Shown: positions 11,642-22,380 of the stretch, one piece after another | Position numbering within the stretch: position 1 is the first letter of the stretch | Layout of the letters: each line of letters opens with the position of its first letter | Assembly: GCA_947069175.1 (NCBI GenBank) | Contig: CAMTDV010000007.1 | Location: 49,061,681-49,125,680, forward strand | Reading direction: 5' to 3' | Source of the DNA: Scalesia atractyloides | Taxonomy: Eukaryota > Streptophyta > Magnoliopsida > Asterales > Asteraceae | Length of the DNA: 64,000 nt | Translations under genes and position numbers: made by a program | The notes under the pieces: model-generated | What the model was told of the DNA's origin: nothing | Seen by the model: the letters and a program-made list of their open reading frames with translations, nothing else | Database searches by the model: none

Positions 11642-13439
11642 ACGGCCAAAAAGGACAATCATTTTTCCGCCTACGCTACGGTCGCCGTATGTCGGTCGCA
11701 TGGTTTCGTTGAGGGCCGATCAAGAAAAGGCTGAAGACACCATTGCACGGTGTATATACTGCGGAGTACGTAACGCGTGGTACGTATCAATCAAATATCT
11801 ATAAGTATTCATTAACATTATTTATTTAACAATAAGTCTCTCGTGTTATAGGGATGTCTTGTTCAGCAATGATGGTCAATTGTCGGTGATGAGGGGACCA
11901 CTCGAGTCAATGATACCGGGTGTCACGGTACATGTTGATGTCATAAGTGCATGGGCTGTAGTCTTGAACTACGAGGAGAAAATGAGGAAGATGGGAACAG
12001 CACCAAAATTGTTCTGCAACACTGGAATGTTGGTATGTAACAGTGTTTTAGAATCTAAAACCATTAATATGAGTGCATTTGCTGCACCACAGTGACATCT
12101 AATGGTGTTTTACCATCTTAATCATGAATATAACTGTTGTGGTTTATGGAATCTTTGATATGCTTCAATAATGTTTCTGGTGTCTAAAAATACTTAGGGT
12201 GTTTTTTGGAACTTGCATTGATTCTATGTTCTTTCTACAATAATTGTTGTAGTGTTTTTATATGTTCTTTAATATTTATGGTGTTAATTGTGTTTTGATG
12301 TTGTCTAAAGTGTTGACATGTGCTATACTAGTGTTCTGGTGTTTATATGTGTGCTTATATATTTGTGGTGTTATTTCTGTTATAACTAATGTCCTGTCAT
12401 GGGTTATTTATGTTATAACTAATGTAAGTTGTATGCCATCTGGTGTTTCTATGTGTGCTTATATATTTGTGATGTTATTTCTGTTATAACTAATGTTCTT
12501 TCATAGTGTTACTTCTGTTCTAACTAATGTAAGTTCCAAACAGTGTTTTTTATATACTTATGACTGATGTCGTTAATTCTATTTTGATGCTGTTTAAAAA
12601 GTTGACCAGTGTTATAATACTGTTTTGGTGTTACAACTGTTGTGGTTTAAAAAAAATAATAACACCATAACATCTAATAGTGTTTAACAAAAATATAAAC
12701 ATATGCAGCTACAAAAAGAGTTCGACTTGCCTGAGAAAGACCAGATATCAAAATTTGCTGAGAACATGAAGTATGTGCTAGTCGGTACGGAACAAAAAAC
12801 CTTTAAAGGTTTCCAGATGGTATACATACATATCTTGAATGGGTATCACTACTTTCTGCTTTTTTTCAACTTGGCAACGAGCCAAATATTGATCATCGAT
12901 AACATAGAGGGGGATGTGGGTATAGAAGAAAGATATGGCGGGACGGTCGAAAAGATGGTACGGTCAACTTAGATATATACATAACTATATCTATAGATTG
13001 TAAAAAACAATAATATTTGACATTACCAGATGTATTATTTCAGGTAAGTGCATTTTGTGGGTACCTTAGCCATATACAGCCAGTAGTAGCTGTGAAACTA
13101 CGAGTTACCACAACCGTTAGACTGGAATTCCCATGGCAGACACTATTCAACGAAACGACTGTGGTATTTTCCTGACGCGACATATGGAGACTTACAACGG
13201 TAAGCTACAAGTTACCTCGTATATTGAAAAAATACCTGTAAGTGCGCTTGAGTGTATCTGGTTACGAAAACACATGTCTTTTGTCTTATCTAGGAACAAG
13301 CGTGAAAGAGTGGAAGTGTGGATTATCCGCAGAGAGAAACACAAAGGGGGAAGTCTTAGAAAATCAAAGAAAGGAAATCACCGATCTACACAAGAAGTAT
13401 ATATCTAAAATGCCTCTTAGTGAGGTGAACACCGAATGA
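11642..13439 (+). pseudogene. Ulp1-like C48 cysteine protease, catalytic half, transposon-borne
   Basis: Five exons can be read with GT-AG borders: up to 11779 (RPKRTIIFPPTLRSP), 11852-12032 (MRGPLESMIPG, VISAWAVVLNYEE), 12709-12957, 13044-13237 and 13294-13439 (GTSVKEWKCG; stop TGA 13437-13439). Catalytic residues are visible: His in GYHYFLLFF, Asp in LIIDNIEG, Cys in NDCGIFLTRHMETY with an upstream Gln. The family removes SUMO/ubiquitin-like tags from proteins; transposon versions are of unknown function. It is a pseudogene here: the upstream part is separated by 8 kb of copia B, and a one-base frameshift near 13150 lies just before the catalytic Cys motif. The N-terminal exons are uncertain. 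Confidence 0.8.
12086..12660 (+). repeat. intron of the Ulp1 gene made of degenerate GGTGTT/TAACTAATGT repeats
   Basis: Within the intron 12033-12708, phrases such as GTTATTTCTGTTATAACTAATGT and TGGTGTTT recur (for example near 12370, 12410, 12475 and 12505). They are largely the reverse complement of the AACACCAT motifs on the transposase side of the element. No gene is seen. Confidence 0.6.
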
Positions 13440-14254
13440 GTAATTGTAGAGAAAGAAGTTAGAGAGTTTCCATGTTTTGACAAGGATAAAAGGGTGAAAC
13501 TTGAAGAAAATGCAATCCAGAGGATTTATCACAGATTGGATGGCATAATGTAGGTTTGAAACAACAACTTAATCCAGTTGGTACATATTTCGATTTGGTT
13601 GCTCTAAACAATGGTGTGACATTTGATCATTTTTTGGTGTTTTTTAGATTAAAAATGGTGTGACATTTGATCATTTTTTTGCGTTTTTTAGTTTCAAAAA
13701 TATTTTGCTGCAATAAACTAATTTTATATCATTCAAAACAGATAGGATTACCCCATCAGGGTGGATCATTACTCCATTCAAAAAAGACAGCATAGCAACA
13801 GAATAACACAGTAGAAGTATATATGTTTAAAACAAAACCCTATTACAAAAGACACCATAACAACCATGTAAATTACAAGTTATACCATTAGTACATATTT
13901 TGATTTGGTTGCTCTAACTCATGGAATTCAGTTGGCTAAACCTCTCTTTAAATAAAAAGGACACCGTAATAACCAATTGAAAAGACACCATACGATATAT
14001 AAAAACACCATGCAATCTGATACATGAACATATAGCGAGAAAATATAAAGCCCCAATTCTTATACTTTATAAAATATCGAAAATGAACAAAATACGTTGT
14101 TTAGTATGTAAACTTTTGAAATTAACACTTAAAAAAACACACATAAAGAAAAAACTAATCAAGTGTATAACGTTGGAAAAAAAAATGAAGTTTAAGCGTT
14201 CAACCAAAATCCACCTTGGACAACACAAAAAAAATATGACTTATCCAACAGTCC
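13440..14254. other. space between the convergent Ulp1 and transposase genes
   Basis: AT-rich, with GACACCATAACAACC-type motifs and an internal duplication: the phrase GTACATATTTYGATTTGGTTGCTCTAA occurs near 13580 and 13890. No protein or RNA gene is supported; the 14083-14616 plus-strand frame is the shadow of the transposase C-terminus. Confidence 0.6.
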
Positions 14255-16938
14255 CTAATCCTCTCCTTCCTCCTCATCTGCTTCCTCCTCCTCTACTCCC
14301 TCGTCAGATTCGTCCGCTTCTTCCCCCCATCTTCCTCAGAACTAGCATCTTCTTCTTCTTTCCTTGTAGGGTGTTTCCAAGTACGTTTGTTATGACCGTA
14401 CCTAGAACAGTTTTAACAACGACATCTCTTTTTACCCGTTTGGCTTCCGACAATTTCACATTTAGACTTCATCCGTTTCGGCTTACCCATACCTTTATAT
14501 CTAGTTCCAACAGAGACTCGAACAGTAACTGTAGATGGTTGTGTATTGCCAGTTATTTCAGCAAACCTTTCCCTACGACTCTTGCGAGGTGCATTACCCA
14601 TAGCCTCGTCAGCTGAATCGAAAAACTTAACCACATGATCCCTAAATGAGCACAATGAATCGAAATTGGTAACAAGCTTATTAATAACCGACTCAGTATA
14701 GTATGTGATCTCACCTACAACGCGGTTAACTTCATTATACGGATCTTCATTCTCGTTCATACATAAAATAGCACCAGGAGCGCTATTGGGAACAGCCTCC
14801 CTCGTCCAATGTCTAAGGGTATATCGTTGTGGGAATTCCATGATGTCAAGCATCCTAAGCACACAGAATATGTGTGAGCACAACAACCCAAACTGTTCGA
14901 ATCTTTTGCATGTACAATATACAGCCATGTCGGCCTCCCACACCATTACCTATAAGACAATAAAAAAAAAAGAAAAACTAACACAAAGGCATAGAACTAT
15001 ATTTTTTGTTATATAACACCAAATGACACCATACTAATTCATATGTCGGGGACCAACTATATTTAATCTTGGTATATAACACCAAAAAAAAATGTAAGCA
15101 GAATCAACAAAAAATAAGTCTATTTTATAGCTCGAAGAAAGTGGTGCATGGTTGTTCCCAATCCTTCACAAAAAATTTAACAAAGTCAGCAATCGTTCCC
15201 CACTTTCCAATAGCACACCTATGTATACCATTTTGTATCTCCAATTAGACATCAAAAGGATAGTGTGTGTGTGTGTGTATAACCTCGCGGCCTGCTCCTC
15301 CAATACAAAGTCTATTGCCCATATGTCAGCAATCGTGTTTCTAGTGACATGGTCGTTCTTCCTATGCTCGTGTCTTTGAGCTTCAATTGTAGAATCAAAA
15401 TGCCCCAAAAATTTAACAACGGTACACTCCGGTTGCAAAACTGTCCAAAAAAATGGTTCTCACTCTCTAGAACGAGATGAGGTGCGCATGAGCCCAGACA
15501 TGTACTCGTCACGATAATACGCAGGTATCCAATTGTCCCTAATTTGATAAATTGATTGTAGCCATTCATGCTCAGATACCCCAGTCGCTTTCAAACTTCT
15601 CGGGTAGGATAGAATCGGTCCACACAATGGCAAATAACCTCTTTTTGAAATCTGTACTATCACAAATTGTAGGGCCAACCTAAATCACCATTGAAAAAAC
15701 ATATAAAAAAATTAAGGACCATAAAACAAAAGGAAAAATCTTAATACATCGAATAAGCAAAACACCTTAACAGTAAGCTTGTCCATTATATGCCACATGC
15801 ATAACCTATGCCTACTCTCAGGCCATGTATCTTCAATAGCCTTCTTCATGGTTGGGTCTTGGTTGGTGACAACAACCGGAGGAGCACGACCAAAAGATTC
15901 ACGAAACACCTTAAGCAACCAGCTATACGTTTTAGCGGTTTCGTTTCCTATTATAGCGGCGCCAAGTGTAACGTTACGATGGTGATTGTCGATACCAGTA
16001 AATGGTACGAACATCATTTTGTACCTAACTCAAATAAAAAAACACCATATAAATGTCTTTTATATATAACTAACAAGAATTTAAAAAAAAACAAACAATA
16101 TATAATTAGAAACAAACTTGTTACGCCGATGTGTCGCATCAAATGAAACAACGTCACCAAAAACTGAATAATTCCGCTTGGCCTCTTCGTCTACCCAGAA
16201 CAAAGCCCTTAAAATACCATCTTCAGTGGTTGTATACTCCATTGAAAAGTTTGGCATATACTCTTTTTTCTCAACCACCGTTTAATCATCATATCAGCAT
16301 CAAACTCCGATATATACCTGTTTATATCTCGTCTAAAATTCTTGAAATCGGATTTGGTTGCCCCCACCTTGTCGAAGCCACCATACAGTGTCCTCATGAT
16401 ATTAAATGCTTTGACAAGGCCAATATTTAACGCACTCAAAGCATTAACCGCTTGCTCTTGCGTATAGTTCATTCCTCGGTTAACAGGAAGTAAATACCTA
16501 TCCTCATCAGCAACAAAAGAGTGGTTATGGTCCTACTTGAAATAATATACCTCATATAGATTCGAATCATTTAACTTTAAACACAAACATGCTTCGCATC
16601 CAGTCCTAATAGAAGGAACCCACCGAATAGATTTCCTTTTTGAACCAATATTTGATGTGTCGACCACTTTAGATGAGTCGATCACCTTAAAAGGTTTGGT
16701 TCCTTCCTTTGAGCAAACGAAATATTTGGATTTAATAACATCATGCAGCTTGTATTGTGAAGACTTCCTGGCGGTAAAGCCTGCAACCATCACGTACTTT
16801 AGATAAAAAAAGGAATGCATTATTCAGTGTGTCGAATGTCATTGTCTCCCTCGGCCTAAGCGACTCTTCCACATCAGGTAAAAAATTCCTCTTACCGGAT
16901 TTGGGAGACAGACGTGGACGCCCAACATGCTGGTAATT
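14255..16938 (-). pseudogene. MULE transposase with FAR1-like DNA-binding and SWIM zinc-finger domains, broken
   Basis: Domain order on the minus strand: a leader with PRETMTFDTLNNAF; a FAR1-type region (YFVCSKEG, RTGCEACLCLKL, YEVYYF) at about 16850-16540; a helical region to 16270; the MULE DDE core with SFDATHR (about 16130), a 93-bp GT-AG intron at 16025-16117, VTNQDPTMKKAIE and CMWHIMDKL (15990-15770); a third acidic segment near SENHFFGQF (15460); a SWIM finger CTCKRF...CSHIFCVL (14910-14860); and a basic/acidic tail with a CCHC-like NCSRYGHNKRTW. Breaks: a frameshift at an A-run near 16810, TAG near 16536, frameshifts near 16275, 15470 and 15400, and TAA near 14411 inside the last knuckle. 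The family cuts and pastes DNA; this copy cannot. Confidence 0.85.
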
Positions 16939-17960
16939 TTGAAGCCTTATATAAAGATATAATCAGTTTACAGAAATTACAACAGAAATCCACACCCTAG
17001 AAATCAACTGAAAGTCAAAAAACATGTAAAGTACAAAGTATGCCCTTAAATCAGGACACCATAAACGACACAAAAATAACACCCCATAAATAATAACCCC
17101 AATTAAAAAAAGACACCATAACACACCCTAACTCATTGAATACACTTATTCAATTCAGTAAAACCCTCTTTAAAAAAGACACCGTAACAACCAATTAAAA
17201 CACCATGCACCCCCATGCATGCATACAACATGTGCAACAACCTCCAACTCCCAACAAACAAATTTATAAATTAAACACCATATAGACTGATACATATCAA
17301 ATGTATAAATTAACTATCAACCCAACATACCCCAAAAGATAGTTTGAAACAAAAGAATCTGAACAATATATATTTAAAACAAAAGCCTATTAAAAACAAC
17401 ACAATAACACACCAGAGTACACCTATTTCAGTACGCTAAAACACTCATTAAAAATAACACCCATAAAAAAGACACCATAACCGCTATTAAAAAAGACACC
17501 ATAACAACCATGTAAATTACAAGTTATATCCTTAATCCATTCAAAAAGACACCATAATACCATTCAAAAAAAAACCATCCGATACATGAAAACACCATGC
17601 ACTCCCACATATAAGAAAAAAAATCATATTGATGATATAAACACACGAAAACAAAAAGACACCATAACTGCTCGTATGGTTTAACTGAAAATCATATTGA
17701 TCAACTGAATGTCACGGTCTAAAAGAACATCTATTAAATAAGACACCATACCACATCTTGACTCATGGAGTACACCTATTTCCGTACACTAAAACACTCT
17801 TTAAATAAGACACCATAACACCAATTAAAAAAAACCATACGATACATGAAAACACCATGCACTCCCACGTATACGAACACACGAAAACAAAAGACACCAT
17901 AACAACAAATTGAACAAACCATAACAACACCGCACTGTTGGAAACTAAAAAAATATTTAA
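16939..17960. repeat. (G)ACACCATAA motif-rich flank of the Mutator-like element
   Basis: AT-rich sequence with about 15 copies of GACACCATAA or AACACCATGCACTCCC at irregular spacing, some in longer partial duplications (the segment around 17497 matches that around 13850; the segments around 17580 and 17840 match each other). No gene. It resembles subterminal repeat regions of DNA transposons, but function is unknown. Confidence 0.7.
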
Positions 17961-18384
17961 ACTTATTGAGAAAAATTTTATTCATTCTGATCACCGAAAA
18001 ACAAAAACATGACACAGATCGAACAAAAATAAACAAAACAAACACCTTAAATTCATACCTGGTTCATAATTATCCATCAAAAACGAGAAATCAGTACATA
18101 CGGTCTTGAATTTCAATTGCAAAATCACGTATACAGTCAATCCCGTCGAAAGTTATCACAAAATTCAAACCAATTTGATTTGAGAAAATCCCGAAAATAA
18201 CTGCCATGATCGGTTAAACATATAAATTTCATTATTAGATTTTATTAGTGAAATTACACTTATACCCTTAAACTACCAAAAAAAAAGACACATGGCACCT
18301 CCATATTCTTTCTTACCCTTCTCACACTTTTAAATTTTCTCACATGAACCTATACCTTAATTGAGATAGGGTATACTAAAGTAT
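17961..18384. other. AT-rich stretch with no recognised feature
   Basis: Presumably contains the right end of the Mutator-like element and the junction to the LINE. No convincing terminal inverted repeat or target duplication was found by eye. Confidence 0.4.
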
Positions 18385-18562
18385 GGTGATATGAAGCAGA
18401 TTAAGTTTTGGCAACCGGTAATTAAGCTTTTTCAAAACAAATAAGCGTGGAAGGCTAAAACCCTCTCCCTTGCTGGAAGGGTTACGCTAGCGAAGGCCGT
18501 TTTGGGCAGCCTCCCATCTTACTTTTGGGAGGTTTTAGAGCCCCTAAAGCAGTGTTGAAGAC
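18385..18562 (+). pseudogene. LINE reverse-transcriptase 3' segment, left piece
   Basis: Plus-strand reading gives MKQIKFWQPVIKLFQNK, a stop, then AWKAKTLSLAGRVTLAKAV and LGSLPSYFWEVLEPLK. This is the conserved stretch after the reverse-transcriptase domain of plant L1-type LINEs (WKAKSLS.GGR.TL...LPxYxxSLFKxP). It stops at the LTR of gypsy D and continues at 40702. The 5' part of the LINE is absent, as usual for LINE insertions. Confidence 0.85.
18558..18562. repeat. target-site duplication AAGAC of gypsy D (mate at 40702-40706)
   Basis: AAGAC precedes TGTGACATCCC and follows ...GTGTGACA at the far end. Joining the flanks rejoins one LINE reading. Confidence 0.93.
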
Positions 18563-18946
18563 TGTGACATCCCGGTTTTTCAGGTATCTTAAACGCACTA
18601 CTTCACGGTTATTTATTCCTACGCTAATTTGATTCGGAGAATTAAATTACACGCTCGAAATAACTACGCTAACTTTGTGAACCCATCGATTTACGTGCTA
18701 TGTGTTATTAGATGTTTATAAATTTTGTGAATTATTATATCATGTTTTGATTACGAGATTATTAGTTTTATATAAAAAATATATAGTAAATAGATAGCCG
18801 AACCGAACCGAGCCGTGAAACGTGTCGACCTCACTTCCTTGCGGCTTAAGGAACTAATCAAAACTTGAGGCTCAAGTTAAAGACCCAAACCCCCCCCCCC
18901 CCCACGGTCGCGCGCCCCAACCCTTTTCCCCTTTTCTTTCTTGGGC

Positions 18947-18955
18947 TATATATTG
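18947..18955 (+). promoter_or_regulatory. candidate TATA box in the 5' LTR of D
   Basis: GGGCTATATATT sits downstream of pyrimidine-rich sequence in the LTR. The copy at about 38340 reads GGGCTATATATA. Prediction from sequence only. Confidence 0.4.
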
Positions 18956-20692
18956 ACATGTATGCATGAGAGTTGTGTTAACAAAAAAAAAAAAGAAACC
19001 CTAGCTCCAAGAAAAGCCGACGGTAGCCCCCCCCCCCCCTTGATCGCACAAGTCTTCAATCCCCTTATTGATTCCAATCGTGTCCCGGTTCGTTAATCTT
19101 CACCGTTGCAAGGTTAGGGTTTTTCATTGTTTTACAAAATCACATTAGGGTTTATGAATTCTTGATCATGATTGTATGAATTGTTAGAATCATTGTTATG
19201 AAAAGTGTTATGATCTATGTTTAGTTCGGTTAATTGTGCGAGTTTGGCGATTGTAATGTTTGGATGAATACAAAAATCATAGGCTGCGTTTTTATGATAA
19301 AAATTATATTATATGATTATGGTTTGCATGAGTATTGATGTACATGATGATATGTGACTAATAAACCTGTTCTTGATCATTACTATTTAGCGTCTCGATC
19401 GTTTAAGCGTGCTCTATTGCGATAAAAGTCGAAAACAGGTTGCTGAATTGTATTTACAGCCGACTTCAATTGGCTGTAACTTGGTCATTATTTATCGAAA
19501 AGTGGATTTTCTGAAGCCTAAAACGTATATTTTTGAAAAACGCTTCTAATGGCACTGGATTCATATTTTTCTGAGGTCGTTTGCTATTTTAAGTGGTCAT
19601 TTAAGTGCAGCAACTGAAGCTGTGAAAATTCAAAAAATTTGCTTCTTGTTTATCGAGTCGGATCTCATAATCTGTAGAGGGTTGAATCACGACAGTAACT
19701 GGAGATTGAAATTTCCGGAGAACTCCCACTGGAATTTGGTTAATTGGTTGAATGATGATTTTTAAATAATTTTTCCCGTGGACTGCAGTCAGAAAGCGAC
19801 GAATCTGACTGCAGCCTAGTATATAAATGTATATGAATAATGGTTAAAGTGTTAGGACTTGAAAATTTTACATACAATTCTACAGCTTAGTTGATACCTT
19901 CTGTAAAAAAAGTGGAATTTTTGAAACGTTGGAACTATTTTGTAAAAATCCTTGAAAACAGCCTAGTTATGAGCATACAAGCTGAAATATGATAACTTGC
20001 GTTTGTGTGTACCAAAGTGTTGCATGAATTGATATGTGCTTATGACAAGTTGGTTTGATCACTATTTTGGTATGATGATACTTTGCATGCATGATTGTGT
20101 TTTTGAATTGTTATTATGCGTGCCGCATTTCGTGTTAGTTATGCGTTGGGTTTGTATCACTGTGATCACACACTAACTTTAAATCGATTGACATGTTAGG
20201 ACGCAATTAGCGGTCCCATCATTTGCTACTTCTGTGTTACACTAACCGAGCAATTAAAGGTGAGTTCACGGCCCCTATTTTATCCGGTTTTAAACAAAGG
20301 GGGAGAAACATGTATACACTCTACAACTCTATCTCTTTACGTTATACGAAATTAACGTCATTAAACTATTCGGTAACTAAGTTAATGTTAATGTACGTCA
20401 TGGTCACTAAGAAGCTATATCACACAAGTCCCCAACAAACTCTCGGATCGTTAGTATTGGGTTAGATAGCGGGGAAATTATAAGTAGTACTACTGGGCCC
20501 GACAAGCCCCACCCGAGCTAGTCGCGCTAGCCGACCGGGTATGGTCAACGGGTGATTAATTTGGCCTAACTTTCGCCATGGTCAGTGATAGGCCTGGCGA
20601 CACGGAGGCACAACAGTCAGCTTCGATCGCGAACAATTACGTGACATAACTTTAGGCTCGCTACCTACATGTTAACATTGAACTTAATTACG

Positions 20693-20862
20693 AACTAATA
20701 TTATTATTCAGGGTTAGGAATAACGGAAACTAATATTATTATTCCGGGTTAGGAATGATGGAAACAACATTATTATTCCGGGTTAGGAATAATGGAACCA
20801 ACATTATTATTCCGGGTTAGGGATAATGGAGCTATATCGTTATCCCGGGTTAGGGATAACGG
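20693..20862 (+). repeat. 34-bp minisatellite in the D LTR (5 units)
   Basis: Units of the form TTATTATTCCGGGTTAGGAA + TAATGGAAACAACA, five in a row, drifting to TATCCCGGGTTAGGGATAACGG at the end. The 3' LTR has the same array at 40087-40253; the related LTR of C (57678-57745, minus) has only about two units. Confidence 0.85.
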
Positions 20863-21309
20863 GGGAAAACAAAACTGATAACTGAACTTGTGAACTTATA
20901 AAACCTGTGAACTCACTCTTCTTTAATGTTGACACTTGTTTCTTTACATGTTTCTCAGGACGCTAGGAGCGCTAGGTGCACTCACTTGCATTGAATCAAG
21001 ACATATTTTTATCGAGTCTCATTTACGTATATTGTTTGGGATTTTCTTTGGTTTTGGCGTTTATGTTGGCGCCCGTTACTTTACTTTACTTTAATGCTTC
21101 CGCTCAACTTTGAAACCAAAGCTTCCGCTAAACTTTGAAAACAAACTAACACAATTTGAAAATAACTATAAATGGTTAAACAAATGTTTTTTGGAAAACG
21201 TATAAATGAATCATATAGAGTCGTTCGATGTTACTAGTGTCTCGGATTCTGGTTTGTTCACACGCCTCGCGGTAAAACTCCTCAAGTGGAAATTGAGGGT
21301 GTGATAGAT

Positions 21310-21322
21310 TGGTATCAGAGCC
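21310..21322 (+). other. primer-binding site, gypsy D
   Basis: TGGTATCAGAGCC, complementary to initiator Met tRNA, three bases after the 5' LTR. Confidence 0.9.
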
Positions 21323-21492
21323 AGGTTTGCATTAAAAGTAGACCTAAACTATAGCTGATTACATGACACTAGAGTTAGTTTGGCACTAAACTGGATATCT
21401 TGTAATGTGTTGTACTACAACTGTGTTATGTAAAATATAAATGCATATTGTGATGAACGCAACTCGTAACTAACTACACAACCCAACAGGCA

Positions 21493-22119
21493 ATGTCATC
21501 ATCATCGTCCAACAAACCTTTACAACCAAGGGCGCCGGGGAAGGCACCTATGGTCGAACCCTCACCCCCTCATGGCGTGGAGACACGCTCAGCTGCTAGG
21601 AAAAGACTCGCGCTAGGAGAGGAGTCATCCTCACGCCCGACCACCGCTATGCCGGTCGAGCCGGTTAACTCGTTAGAAGTAGGGGACGACCTACTTAGAG
21701 ATATGATAGGAAAACAACAGGAACAACTAGAGAGAATGCAGGAAACTATCCTAGCACAGGGATGGATGATACGACAATTAACGGGTAAGACTGGAGAGCT
21801 CGAGGAAGAGCAATATGAGAATAAGATAGCTCGTAACACTTTAGCTAAAGATCTTCGTGCTGAGCAGCTGAGGGCTGACTGGCTCGAAGACAGAGTTCTT
21901 GAGTCCAGCTGGAGAATTCAAGAACTAGAACAGAATCAGGCACCTGTACCCGTACTCGCACCAGCACCGGCCCCTCCAGCGCCGGTAGAGGAAGAAGAGG
22001 AGGATCCAGAGGAGGATCCAGATGAGGATCCGAAGGAAGACCCGGCTGTAGAAGCTGGAAACGCCGCGGAGGATGACGGCAACGATAGCGATTTGGGAGA
22101 TGGAGACGTAGAAGACTGA
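21493..22119 (+). CDS. ORF1 upstream of gag in gypsy D, 208 aa, unknown function
   Basis: An intact frame beginning MSSSSSNKPLQPRAPGKAP. Residues 1-70 are Ser/Pro-rich and basic; residues 75-155 are charged and heptad-like (coiled coil likely); there follows a Pro/Ala stretch and a strongly acidic tail (residues 170-208, runs of EDPDEDP type). It lies between PBS and gag, separated from gag by 260 bp, so it is either an independent upstream ORF or translated from a spliced RNA. Element F has a differently composed ORF1 in the same place. I do not recognise a domain. It is one of the few undamaged frames in the element. Confidence 0.7.
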   Translation: MSSSSSNKPLQPRAPGKAPMVEPSPPHGVETRSAARKRLALGEESSSRPTTAMPVEPVNSLEVGDDLLRDMIGKQQEQLERMQETILAQGWMIRQLTGKTGELEEEQYENKIARNTLAKDLRAEQLRADWLEDRVLESSWRIQELEQNQAPVPVLAPAPAPPAPVEEEEEDPEEDPDEDPKEDPAVEAGNAAEDDGNDSDLGDGDVED

Positions 22120-22380
22120 CTCGTCTCGCTTATCCCTTTTGTTTCCTTTAGCCTATTTATTTTCTACTTATGTTTGAACTTGAAATTTTATAGTTAAACT
22201 GATATGTTTGGTTGGCATTTTGTGAGACGATGAAATTTTATTTAATCGAATATTCCTTTTGATTGTTTAATTTATTTGGGTTGACATAAATTGAGGGATT
22301 ATTTAAGTATGGAGTAGGATAACTATATTGGATATATATACTTATCGGTGTGTGTTTATGTTGTCTTGCGAAGATCTAAA

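Larger units (their letters stand above)
2563..18380. mobile_element. Mutator-like element carrying Ulp1 protease and FAR1-type transposase (KAONASHI-like), interrupted by copia B
   Basis: Two convergent genes define it: an Ulp1/C48 cysteine protease on the plus strand and a MULE transposase with FAR1-like DNA-binding and SWIM domains on the minus strand. MULEs that carry ULP-like genes are known in plants as KAONASHI. The spaces between and beyond the genes are AT-rich and full of short (G)ACACCATAA motifs. Terminal inverted repeats were not identified, so both ends are approximate: the left end may lie beyond element A, and the right end lies somewhere between about 17960 and 18385. Confidence 0.65.
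18563..21306 (+). repeat. 5' LTR of gypsy D
   Basis: 2744 bp, TGTGACATCCCGG ... GTGTGATA (the terminal CA has become TA; the 3' LTR keeps CA). It contains two poly-C runs (18890-18903 and 19027-19039), a TATA-like TATATATT at about 18947, and a 34-bp minisatellite at 20693-20862. The short frame at 20223-20465 is part of the LTR, not a gene. Confidence 0.93.

Noticed and set aside
14083..14616. 177-codon plus-strand frame
   Set aside because: Antisense to the SWIM-to-tail part of the MULE transposase, which has clear motifs on the minus strand.
18889..19040. Poly-C runs as assembly gaps or telomere-like sequence
   Set aside because: Both runs recur at the same places in the 3' LTR with different lengths, as expected from slippage in homopolymers.
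20223..20465. 80-codon frame repeated at 39615-39857 as a conserved small protein
   Set aside because: Present twice only because it lies in both LTRs of D; part of non-coding LTR sequence, with no protein signature.
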